Source: Laccaria trichodermophora (Eukaryota > Basidiomycota > Agaricomycetes > Agaricales > Hydnangiaceae). From it: a stretch of 64,000 nt of DNA. A program made the position numbers and the translations under genes. The stretch spans positions 1,376,763 through 1,440,762 of the forward strand of contig JACTVC010000010.1 of NCBI GenBank assembly GCA_018417955.1, read 5' to 3'. The notes beneath the pieces were generated by a model that was not told the origin of the DNA, searched no databases, and saw nothing but the letters and a program-made list of their open reading frames with translations. The number at the start of each line of letters is the position of its first letter. The first letter of the stretch is position 1. Of this stretch, positions 48,860 through 58,965 are shown piece by piece.

Positions 48860-49370
48860 ACAAGTGCCACCAAACAATGTGGTATCTTGTTGATGTGTTG
48901 TTAAGGGGCCATCAACCACTTCGACAACCATCCCAGGGCCACTAATCGCTTCAACAGCCACTCCATCTGCTTTGATAGCCACCCCATCACCTCCAATGGC
49001 GACATTGGTGACCACCACCCCAGCCATCATGAAGGGGCCATCCAATCCCACAAGCGATGCACCTACTCTTCCACCACCCATTGTCTCGCCTCTAACATTT
49101 TGGAAACCACCACCCCAGCAAACATTATGAGGGGGTCATCTGATATAACACAAGGAACAGTTGAGGGACCATCTGATTCACGACAAAAAACCATTTCAGG
49201 TGCTCTACAGAAGAGCGCGCAGGGGAAAACAAAAGCCAAAACACATGCAAAGAAATCGGACACACCTTAGCCACAGACTAGCAGCCGGAAACGCAAACAA
49301 CTGGAACCGGAACCAGACCTAAAAAAGCCAGAAGAGCCACTCATGACAAAGAAGAGGAAGATGAAGTAAG
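48860..49370 (+). pseudogene. Low-complexity Ser/Thr/Pro tail with basic C-terminus
   Basis: One frame reads TTSTTIPGPLIASTATPS and on to PPPIVSPLTFWKPPP; a neighbouring frame gives SGALQKSAQGKTKAKTHAKK, a TAG, then SSRKRKQLEPEPDLKKPEE and KKRKMK before TAA at about 49368. A frameshift and a stop separate the pieces. The lysine-rich end resembles a nuclear localisation tail of a transposon protein. Family unknown. Confidence 0.35.
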
Positions 49371-49534
49371 CATCTCACTTACATTTGCATTGTCCCTTTT
49401 AATAATTCCCTATCCAGGGGTAGTTGGTTTTGGCACAACCCAACTACAAACAGCTATTTTGACCAGGACAACAATCCTGTTGACAAGAACGGTGATCGTC
49501 TCAACTAGTGTTTGGAAGTTAGGTTAGTTAACTG

Positions 49535-50020
49535 GAAAATAACCGAGACCAGACCGGACCTAACCGTAAAAAGACCGGACCATGGTTAGTGGTTAATCAA
49601 TTCTGGAAATGAAATAACCGGTTATTTTGCAGTTAACTAACTGTTAAAAAACCGGTTGTAACCGGTTATAACTGGCCCTGACATACCCCTTCAAAACGCA
49701 CCTAGGAACGTGAAAAACGCTTAAAATTTGACTGAGTTATTGAAAATATCGTCCAATATAGTAGATTTTCAAGAATATTATCATAAAATTGTCAATTCTT
49801 CACCGAATTTAGCGTTCTTGGGCTCATTCTAAAGCTACGATGCATAGCAATAATGTTTACTGCAAGGAATATGAGAAATATATGCCATTTTAATCGATTT
49901 TCTATTTTTTCGGTCCTAACTGGTTAGTAACTGCAACTAACCGGTTTTGGTTGGTTATCTTCGGTCCAGTTAGGTTATTTTGGGTCTGGGAACGAACCCT
50001 AACCGGTCTCGGTCTCGGTT
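49535..50020. mobile_element. Small AACCGG-rich MITE H inside the left TIR of G
   Basis: Ends TAACCGAGACCAGACCGG (near 49537) and the complement of TAACCGAGACCGAGACCGG (near 50018) are inverted; many CCGGTT/AACCGG units lie just inside. No coding. It separates two segments of the left TIR of G that are contiguous at the right end, so it inserted later. Confidence 0.6.
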
Positions 50021-50503
50021 AGAGCCCCTGGGCGAGGGCATCTGGGTCATGGAAATTTCGACAGTTCAGTGATTCGGTGATTCGGCGAACGCGGCGCGGC
50101 GTACTGCAGCCACTCAACTGTGAGGAATTCCTATGAGCAACGTTTGAACGTCGACGTTGCTGTTGCCCTCCAGCGCCCTCTACCCCAATGTCTCACATCC
50201 TTGGTGCGTCATTACCTGTTCATCCCACTGACAATTCGCTCATCGACTTTGTAGCATGTTATATAAACCTTGACTTCTCGTGTTCTCCTTCCCCACCTTT
50301 TCCCTCTTTTCCCCCCAACTCCTCGAACCATTGACAAAGAAGTACGTTTTAATGTTCTCCCTTTTGTGAGTATTCCCCTCTCTATCCTGTTCTTCTCATT
50401 GAATTGACATATATTCAGTGTTCAACTACTCCAACTTGCTTCGCTCTTTTTTCAAGGTCATACCTCTCACCAAAGCTTTACTACGGCCATCGTCTTGTTT
50501 AAC

Positions 50504-52178
50504 ATGGCTTTCCACAGACCTTCAACTATCGATCCTGCTCCCCAAGGCCTCAACTGCAACAACTGTGGCTGGTTTGTGCAATTCAGACCCTGCCAAACCA
50601 ACAAAAACGGGAACAAGGGAGTCTTGTTCGCAATTGTATGCATACTACTACCGTTTAATGAAGGTAGCTAACAACTTTCTCATGCTTTAGTGTCATGGTG
50701 CTAATGAGGAAGGGAAGTGATGCTCCTTCATCCGGCACACATCAAAATCACCCAGTGTGTTGCCCACATTCGCTTCACAGCCCACGTTCGCCGGCCCTGT
50801 GTCCCTCCCTTCCTCTGCTGCAGTTTCTGCCCCAACAGGAAAATGCAGCGTTCTGGGCTGTGGACAGACACATCTTGCAGACGACTGCACACATCGCATA
50901 TGCCGCAAGCATTGCATCAAGATGATGGGTGGATGTTCATCTAAGAAACACAAGCTGGCAGCTGCCATGGCTGTTGCTCGTGTCCCTCCTCCTCCTTCGA
51001 CCCCCACCGTTGCTTATGCACCACCTCCTTTGGCTCCTATCACAGTCAGCACCACCCCCAGGCAACCATTGTCCTCCATCACCCTTCCTCCTGCCAGCCA
51101 CTCACCGTCTCCTCAAATCATCGATGCAAGAGCCAATCCCCGCTTCGCAACCCACCTGTGCCCAATCTTTACCCAAGCAATTGCAGACCAACAGGAGAAG
51201 TTGCGACAACAGACTAGCCTGGATGCTGAGCTTAAGGCAAAAGCACAGAAGGCCAAGCAGCGTATCACTCTTTACCTGTGGACGACTGAGGACGCCCCTC
51301 CCACCATCAAAATCTTTCAAGACTTTACTTGGCCATACCTCGTGTTCACTTTGAGTCTACTGATAAGTGTTGGACTCCTGCATGTGAGCGAAGTGGGCAA
51401 TTTAAGGATGTACAATGAGGGTGGACTTCAGGACTGGGTGGCCATTGATGTTGGCTATGTTATGGAGGTTCACGAGGGACAACGTCTTTTCCTCAAGGAT
51501 GTGTCTCTTCACAAATGCGTTGACTTCAATAAATCACTCAACTCACGGCCTCAAACCTCCACCCCCCACCTCCATCGTCACCTAGCTCGTGAACGTGCCT
51601 ATGTTCGCGAGATGCATAAAACCACATCTCAACCATCTCCTCAAGAGCCCCTCTCTCCGCCATCTTCAATCTCTTCGACAACCCTTTCCCAACAACCGGC
51701 GTTCCCCCTCATACACTCTATTCCTTCCACGTCGCATGCTCAGCCTGTACCAGCCCCACCACCAGTTGCTGAGTGGATACCATCTCCACCTCCTGCACCA
51801 TCGCCATCCCAAGGCACAGGACGTGTTGATGATCCAATGGAGATTGATGGCGACGCTATTGAGAAGTGCTGGCCAATGGATTACTACACCATCAACATGG
51901 GCAACTGCATGCAGGAATGCAGCTCTCACACACACCGGGCTCATCAGCGCGCTATCACCCAAAGCACGGTCTTTATGAAGTACTTCCCTGGCCTTCAATT
52001 CATTCTGTCAACCTTTAGTAATCAATGAGACCTGTGGAATAAGGCACCTTCCTCTCTCAGGGAAGAGTTCATGGCACTTGGGTATCGCAAGGAGGGTCTT
52101 TGGTCAGTCTTTGCGAAACGTGCTCGTCAAGAACAGAAGACTAAAGTCAATCGCAGAGGTGTTGTTGATATTAATTAG
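50504..52178 (+). pseudogene. GRF-zinc-finger-like accessory protein of transposon G
   Basis: Starts MAFHRPSTIDPAPQG, then CNNCGWFVQFRPCQ-TNKNGNKGVLFAIC, which looks like a GRF/zinc-ribbon finger. A second Cys cluster (CSVLGCGQTHLADDC, RICRKHCIKMMGGC) follows, then a Pro-rich linker, a helical basic part (LDAELKAKAQKAKQRITLY), a folded domain (GLQDWVAIDVGYVMEVHEG) and a C-terminal SMALL-like helical part (WNKAPSSLREEFMALGYRK). Intron 50636-50690. TGA at 50718 falls within the finger and TGA at 52026 just before the last helix; reading continues to TAG at 52176. It is a known but uncharacterised companion of CxC5/CxC6 KDZ genes; DNA binding is inferred from the fingers. Confidence 0.65.
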
Positions 52179-52296
52179 TGGCCTCCAGTGCTGTCATCCC
52201 CTTTACTTCGTAGCTTATCATACTCTTAGATTTTGTTTGTTATACTGCTAGATTTGTAACTTGTAATGTACAATTGACTGGAAGATTGTTAGAAAT

Positions 52297-54419
52297 TTAC
52301 GCAGAGAATGGCCACGTTCCAGGGTTGGTTCCAGGCTCTTTCGTTAGTCTTGCAAGTGTCATGATATTGCGCCTGCGTATCATTTCATCAAAGAAAAAAT
52401 TATAACGATTGACGTGCATCTCACGACATATGGCTTGATACCCACCAAACCAGCTATTTGTTTGCTTGGCAACAGAAGAATTGAAATACCATTGCTTGAG
52501 ACCTTCACCAAGAAGCTCAGGGTAAGCAACTGGATTACAATTCTCTTGACAGAATTGGTCTTTTTCACTGTGCTTGCACTTGAAATGGAAGACGTCGACT
52601 GTGAGTGCGATATCCTTGAAGAATGGATCATCCTTAATGGCCTTGCCAAGGGTACAGTTATTGTCAAAGAAAATATGGTCTGGCTTGGTGCCGGGAATAC
52701 GATATGTTTGCTTGATCATTTCCTGCCCACAGCAATAGGTTCAAAAAATTTAAATCAAAAGCTTAAAAAGACTTACTATTACACTATAAATTGCTTCTGC
52801 ATGGTAGAATGTTTCTTGAGCCATAATCATGCCACAAGGGGCAACAAATAACTGCTCATTGTGTTCATTTTCGACCAAACTGAGCATGAAGCATCTTTTT
52901 TGCTTTCGGTGCTGTATCTGTGGGAATGGGTAGGCTGTTGTGATTAAGCTCAAAATTATCCTCTACATCGCCATCCTCGATGAGTTCGGAAATAACTGTG
53001 ACTTCGACTGGCAGTGCATCTCGTGGGTGAGCAACTTGAGCACAGTGCTGGCGCTCCTTGAGTTGGAAGCGAGCCTGACCACGGTTAGTATGAACATTTT
53101 CCACTGCCTCATGTTCTGGCAACGCGCATGTCTTTCTGGCCTCAGAAGCGACAGGAAGGGAACAGCTAACAATGGCACAAACCCCCCACATGTGAGAATG
53201 AGTCAAACAGAAGTGATCGTGATTATTATGCAAAGGTATCTTGCAGTTCGGCACTCCACAACATCAGTGGCCATTTGTTACGCCATCAATTTTTGCCTAA
53301 ATATATCACCATTTTTAGAATAATAAAATTTGTTCAATGAATGACACACGAACCTTGATAAAAACGGGTGCATTTGTTGCAATAGTGAAAGAGGACAGGC
53401 TGGCTGGTGATCTGGAAGTGATTGTTTCGCGCACGCATAGCTTCCGTGAAGCGCTCATTTGCCAGACCTCTGTGAGGGACAACAAGGGTCGCCTTCTGAA
53501 GCTGGCAGTCTTCAAGCAGGGAAAGAATGGTGAAAGCATCGTAAACCTGATCAGAGGTTACTGTGAGGGTGAATTGCCAGCCTGCTGGTGGCCTCGCACT
53601 ATTTATGAAGAAACTCATGTTGTATATACAGGCACAGTTTGTGGCTGATGTCCACGAAAGGAGCATCATCATGATCCACATATTAACAAGCTTCAGCTCA
53701 GCAAATTGGTGCTCGCCAATTTGCAAAATTTCAGGAATGCCATCATAGTAGATCCGTTGTTGTTGGTAGATGCGATAATTGTGATGATAATTCACGTTAC
53801 AGCCTTTTTTTAAAAATAGCATCAGCCGTGTATGTTTAGTCATAAGGAAACACCTAAGGAAGCGTACATTCACATATGAGATGAACTGACCACACTGGGA
53901 TAGCACCGTAATCAATTGTGAATAGAACTGCTTGCTGTGATTCCGCTTTCTTGAGCATCAACCGCTGAAAGCACTTGCAGCTTGTGTTCATGCATTGATG
54001 AGATGGAGGAAAAATAGAACAAAAGGCTACGGAAAATAAAAGAGTCAGCATTGCATTATCAGATGCAGCTGAATCTTACTGATTCCACGAGAATGCCCAT
54101 GCTCAGCAAAAATTGACGGAAGTTCTGGGCCCCTTGGTGTGATGTCAAGGTCAATTGTCCAAGCCGTTTGTGCAAGAAAATTCCAAATAATATTGACCAA
54201 CAGAAGCGGAATAACACAAGTCCTTGAGATGAACTCCTGGATGCTTGGCGGCAGGATAGGTTGTGAATAACCAACAAGTTGAAAAGAACCAGGCTGCACG
54301 AGGAGCACCTCATTTCGGAGTCTAGACGCGAAGGCGATGAATCGAACCAGCTGCATGAAAGTTACAGGCAGCTGTCCAGACGATGCCAGCAGTGGTAAAA
54401 GGCCCTGTATGTCACTCAT
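52297..54419 (-). pseudogene. KDZ transposase with CxC5/CxC6-like cysteine clusters
   Basis: Starts MSDIQGLLPLLASSGQLP. LRNEVLLVQPGS and PPSIQEFISRTC follow, then Cys cluster CMNTSCKC, ICE-C-CNVNYHHNYRIY, a helical block with MWIMMMLLSWTSATNC and HYCNKCTRFY, then CCGVPNCKIPL..HFCLTHSHMWGVCAIVSC and KTCALPEHEAVE, and finally IFFDNNCTLGKAI, VDVFHFKCKHSEKDQFC, NCNPVAYPEL and NSSVAKQTNSWFGGY. Introns 54027-54079, 53804-53867 and 52723-52776 fit. TGA at 53264 (GH-stop-CCGV) and a one-base frameshift near 52870 break it. Relatives as I recall them have Glu in the EQTN motif; here it is Lys, so the enzyme is probably dead. Confidence 0.75.
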
Positions 54420-54639
54420 TGTATTTTGTGGGATGAAGATTTTGCTACGGAGTATGCCCATCTTTATAGAATTCACATCAGCAAATCGTGGAAACTCTGG
54501 TTTGCCCTTGCAACGCGTGCCATGTTTGTCTTCATTTACATAGCCATGGGATGGTTTGCAAGGCAATATATACCATACACCAGGATTGTAGTACATTGGG
54601 CATGGGATACCTAGTATGTAGAACAATTACAATGGTTTT

Positions 54640-55440
54640 TGTTGAATGGTATGATTATTAAAGGTTTTGTGAACTTGCTACAAAAACTTTTTTTTTTTTC
54701 CCAAGTCCACATCCAGTGGCAGCATGTCATGGCTTCCAGTCTATGATACGTGTGAACTAACATTGTCTAACGGAACTAACCTGAGATTAAGTGAGCGCAT
54801 TGAGACCCTGAGACCTTGAGATTGAACCCACTGGAACACGAAACAATTTATTTACATATTTATAGCAAGCCCTTTATATGCATTCTTCCAATTAGTTACC
54901 CACCACCCTTGCAATGTGATACTGAATGCCCATCAATACCAGCCCACTTGACCTTCCCAATTTTTGGTTCTTTACAAAGTAATATATGACTTGTAATCTA
55001 CACAATCATTGCCAATCTCCACAATCAAGTTAAGGTTTGTACAATATTTAGTTCTTTATATACCGCCATGAAGTCCACAAGGCAGGTGTTGAATTGTAAT
55101 GATTATACCAGATTGCATTGATTATATACCCTTACATAGCCTTATATTGCTCTCCCCAATTTGCTGATGCAACACCTCATGCCTTATCAATACCTCGAGG
55201 ACGGCCTATATTTGAATCATAACTTCAAGCAATCAAGCAGTGTCTTACAGTATGAAGAGTGTGCGTTTAAAGCAATCAAATAGTGTCTTACAACACTCAA
55301 GAGTGAGCATTTAACGTGTTTGGCGCTCCTTGACGTGGCAGGCAATCCCAAAACTTCTTATTCATTGCTTATCTGATACTAAACTGCTTGATACAGAGAC
55401 ACTTATCGAATGAATGAAGGCCTCGCGCAGCGTGCGGCAT
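54640..55440. other. No gene seen (end region of transposon G)
   Basis: AT-rich, with a T10 tract near 54690 and CAATCAAG(C)AGTGTCTTAC direct repeats at about 55227-55290. Confidence 0.4.
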
Positions 55441-55670
55441 TTGTGGACTACCACTTTAAGAAATCCGATCATTCGTCGAACTGCCGAACTGCCGAAATTT
55501 CCAGATCCGAGATTTCTTGCCCTGGGCACCCAATAACCTAACCTAACCGGACTTTCAAACACTAGTCTCAACGGTAATTAAATAGATACCTCTCACCGCT
55601 TTAAACATCAGTTAACGCTTTTAGTATTGATTCAAATTCTCTTCTAGTATCTACGTGCTTGAACACAGAT

Positions 55671-55701
55671 CGAGAGGTCTATTTAGTAAATAGACCTCTC
55701 G
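55671..55701. repeat. Perfect 31-base hairpin
   Basis: CGAGAGGTCTATTTA, one G, then TAAATAGACCTCTCG: 15-base arms with a one-base loop. It lies outside any gene, between transposon G and the vWA gene. Confidence 0.85.
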
Positions 55702-56263
55702 TGTATCTAAAGCTTCATGACAATTTAAATAGCTCTCTTGGGTTTCGGTTATGTACTTAAAGCTTTGACCACCATTTAATTAGACCATTTAGGTAGTGCC
55801 TACCGATAGTGAGTTTTCCTTTACAGTGTTATTTAAATCAAGTAGTCCTAAGCATACCCATGGTCCATTATTCAATTGGAAACCATGAGGATTTTTTCTC
55901 ACAAGTTCACTTGCGAACTCGACCGATGCGCCTCATACTTCTTTTACTTTTGGGGATTTTGGAGACGAAAACGGATTTCTCTGAGATGGACTCTTTGGAC
56001 ATCTAATCACTCTTGTTCATCTTGCTTGGGCTTACACGTTGTACACATCATATCTGGAATACCATCCATATTTGCTTCAATGCCATGCTGAGTGCGCAAC
56101 CCACCCCTCAGCATCTTGGACATTTCTCTTGGGCATCCCAATGAGCGAACTCTGTTTCCAAGGTAGTATTCTTCGCTATGCGTTACAAGGCTAAAGGGTT
56201 GGGTACAAGTACAAGGGTACAGGAGGTAAGTTTATAGTTGGCGTAGTTCAAATTGATGCCCAT

Positions 56264-57734
56264 TCATCCCCTGTAATATTTTGAAGAGGCGGATGGCGTC
56301 ATAGCGCCACCAGGAGCAACAGCAGACTGCCTCATAGCACTCTGCTTCACAACACGCGTTGCCTAGAAATCAACTAGAATTGAGCAACGATATTCCACCC
56401 TCTGAAGGCGGGCAACACACCTGTGACATGCTGATTGCCTGCGGCATAAATGCTACCTCTGGTGCCCTTGCCCCCCTCCCAACAAATGCGCTCTTCACGC
56501 GAGGGCCCTCAATCTTTTCAGTTGCATCAGCCGCTAATTACTTGTATTGCTTGGTGCGACAACTGCTTACCTGAACGACCTTTGGGCGGGCAGCAGCAAT
56601 TGTTGGGGCATTCAGCCAAACGTTGGTATTCGAAGTCGATTGCGGTGACTCGTTATAGATGTTTTCTACGTTCAACGTGTTGATTTGAACGCCAGTGTCC
56701 GCCAGCTTGCTGTGCAGCTTGTCCGTCACTTGTGCCAGTGGAGTCTCGCTGCCGTAAATGTCGTCCACGATAACCTCTTCGAATTCGGCAATCAGCTTTT
56801 CAGTCTCGATCGTCTCAATGGTGGTTCCAACAATATAGTCGCCAAGTTTTTCTGCCAATGTGAGGGGGAAAACTTTTCCGCTGGGAAGGCGTCAGGTTGT
56901 GGCTGGCGGAACGTATCCTTCACGACTCGCCTGGTAATGTCTGACAAGGCTTTGTAGAAATCGACCGCGTTCTGTCACATTGTTGTCAGCAACGATACGA
57001 CGACTGCGGAATACGTCCGAAATACCCTGTATCTGCTCAGACTTGGCTCGCATGCGATTACAAACTGGATAGCAGTTCTGATATCAGCTCACGTCACTAC
57101 GTTAAAGCAGAAGAACATACGAGGGTAATTCCACGCTCTGCCATCTGTCGCGCGAGCTGCAAAGGATCGTTTTCTGGAGATTATGCAAGTAACTGAAAAT
57201 CGGTGTCTTTACTATCACAGAACAGGGACTTACGATCAGGAGATTCCGTAAAGCCGTCACCATCTTCTCCAATACCATGTGGAGGTGCATCAGTAATGAG
57301 GACCACCATCTTCGCAGCGCCCTCGGCCCATTCCAAGTTCAGCGCATCGGCAAGGGCAGCAGTTTGCGCTTCCGGCCCGTCACCTCCACCAGACGCAATG
57401 AGCCCATCCAAATTCTTCTTCATCACGGACTGTTCGGCTGTGAACCCGAAATTCTTCGTGACAAAACTCATATCTTGGGGTGGGTGATCACGGAACGCGA
57501 TGAGCGCGAACCGAATGGCTCCTTTTGAGAGCTCAGCGGACGCAGACACTTTTGAGCAGATTTGTTGGATGGCTTGTCTGGCAGCTTGGATGTAAGGTCC
57601 CTGGCTACCCGTCGCGTCTTGGAGAAAGACGATATCGCTGGAGTAGAGGACGTCAGGTATGGCAATATTGAGCTAGATGTGACAACGCACATTGACTTGC
57701 CCGCGGTGCTTCTGCCGTCTTGAGTTGTTGACAT
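56264..57734 (-). CDS. vWA-domain protein, related to the N-terminal part of fungal alpha-kinase (VwkA-like) proteins
   Basis: Eight exons keep frame throughout: 57734-57697, 57637-57234, 57173-57121, 57064-57026, 56971-56931, 56880-56571, 56513-56421, 56362-56264, giving 358 residues. The vWA domain begins [16 protein letters not shown], where DATGS is the metal-site (MIDAS) motif; it continues [41 protein letters not shown] and [10 protein letters not shown] helical part follows ([15 protein letters not shown]). No kinase domain comes after; the protein ends SASSKYYRG. The intron 56930-56881 is GC-AG. Likely a cytosolic metal-dependent protein-binding module; partner unknown. Exon 1 is short and its splice choice is the least certain. 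Confidence 0.8.
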
Positions 57735-58092
57735 CTTGAATTGGTTCTCTGGGGTTGATGAGGGAAGTCGATGCAGAGTTTTCGAGGGGTGATAAGTAAA
57801 TCGGGTTTACAGCTTTGGGGTAATAAGGGGAAGGGCTTGGCTCCTTTCCTGTGCAGCGGTGCTATTTATGTCGAAGGATCGAGACTGTGCCTGTTGACTG
57901 CTGTGCTTTGACTCTCGGCGCGACTGCGTGACTGATAAGTCTATGCGTCGTGAGGTATTGTATCAACGCACCTGCCACATTCAAACGCAAAACAAAGTCC
58001 ATTGAAGACTTGAAGTTGCCAACAATTCGGTGAACGGTTACTATCACTGATACAGCCTCATCTAATCATCCGATTGACTTTCAGACCCTAGT
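57735..58092. other. 5' flank of the vWA gene
   Basis: No frame or strong TATA box recognised; presumed promoter region of the minus-strand gene. Confidence 0.35.
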
Positions 58093-58576
58093 TCAATTGC
58101 AGTCAAGAAGTCCCTCACCAACAAATAGTCTGCCTGCCAGTGCGTCTGGAGATCTTTTACAAAGTTGGCGCGTCGGAAGGCTTTGGTACCGGTGTAGTAG
58201 TTCAGTCAGGTGTTGTTGCTTGGCGTCTGATGCATCCAGGGTGTGGCCTGCTCGAATGGCGCATGTTGCTAATAAGTGGATGGTTTCCAAATCTTCCGAT
58301 TGACTCCGCTGAAGGTGGAGGCCTTGAGGCCGGAGAATAGCGTGAGGGCGCTGTTTCTTGGATTGAAGCATGGACCATCGAACGCCCGCAATGAGCCCAC
58401 CAGTGACCACAGTCTGCAATGTATGTTTTGACTTGAGCTAGATCGGCCTTGTCTGGTGGCAGCTTCAGATGTGCAGACGATGAAAAGGCAATGAAAAGGA
58501 GGCGCACTGGCAAATCCGAAATATTATTTGGGGCTGTTTTGTCAAGCGCTTGTCCTTTCCTCCTCCGCTCAACCAT
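58093..58576 (-). CDS. Hypothetical protein, weakly supported
   Basis: Two minus frames overlap: one begins MVERRRKGQALDK and contains LPVRLLFIAFSSSAHLK; the other ends LHRYQSLPTRQLCKRSP then LFVGEGLLDCN. They could be two exons of one small gene, but I found no splice pair that is convincing. No family recognised. It lies between two real genes, so an uncharacterised small gene or an upstream region of either is possible. Confidence 0.25.
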
Positions 58577-58898
58577 CGTTAGATGTTCTGCACCGATTCT
58601 TCACGTTGCAGCTTTCCTACTGTTAGGCAATATGGTACAATTGCTAAATAAGTGTACCGGCTCTTAGCCGTTTCCGTTTCTATTAACCAGTACCTGACTC
58701 AATCATCTTTTCAGTGGTCAACTTCAGGTATGAATTCAGTTGTTGGGCGCTGCTTTGCCTCATGCCGTTTCTTTGAAGGAGCCTTTCATTCTTACTGTTC
58801 CGCAACTCAGTGTGGCTACCTCGACTTTTGTATTGTTCTTGATGGATGCGTGTAGGATGCCTCGCTCACGCGCGCATTTTTGTCTCTCAGATTCTAAA

Positions 58899-58906
58899 TA
58901 TAAATA
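58899..58906 (+). promoter_or_regulatory. TATA box of the F-box gene
   Basis: TATAAATA, 60 bases before the ATG at 58966. It lies inside the longest open frame (from 58846), which argues that translation does not start there. Confidence 0.5.
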
Positions 58907-58965
58907 GGGACTCGGTCATCTGCCGCCCCCTCAATGTCAAACTTCTATCTTCTTCGCTTCTCGTC

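Larger units (their letters stand above)
49504..55566. mobile_element. KDZ/CxC5-CxC6 DNA transposon G, two genes
   Basis: Imperfect inverted ends: ACTAGTGTTTGGAAGTTAGG at 49504 against the complement ending 55566 (ACTAGTGTTTGAAAGTCCGG), and a second matching zone with GGAAATTTCGACAGTTC near 50051 and GGAAATTTCGGCAGTTC (complement) near 55495. The left TIR is interrupted by the small element H. Inside, a plus-strand accessory gene (50504-52178) and a minus-strand KDZ gene (52297-54419) converge. Both are broken by few changes. The region 54640-55440 has no gene. Confidence 0.65.

Noticed and set aside
49504..55566. A TET/JBP dioxygenase gene expected beside KDZ transposons
   Set aside because: No HxD-type dioxygenase frame was seen on either strand of the element or its flanks.
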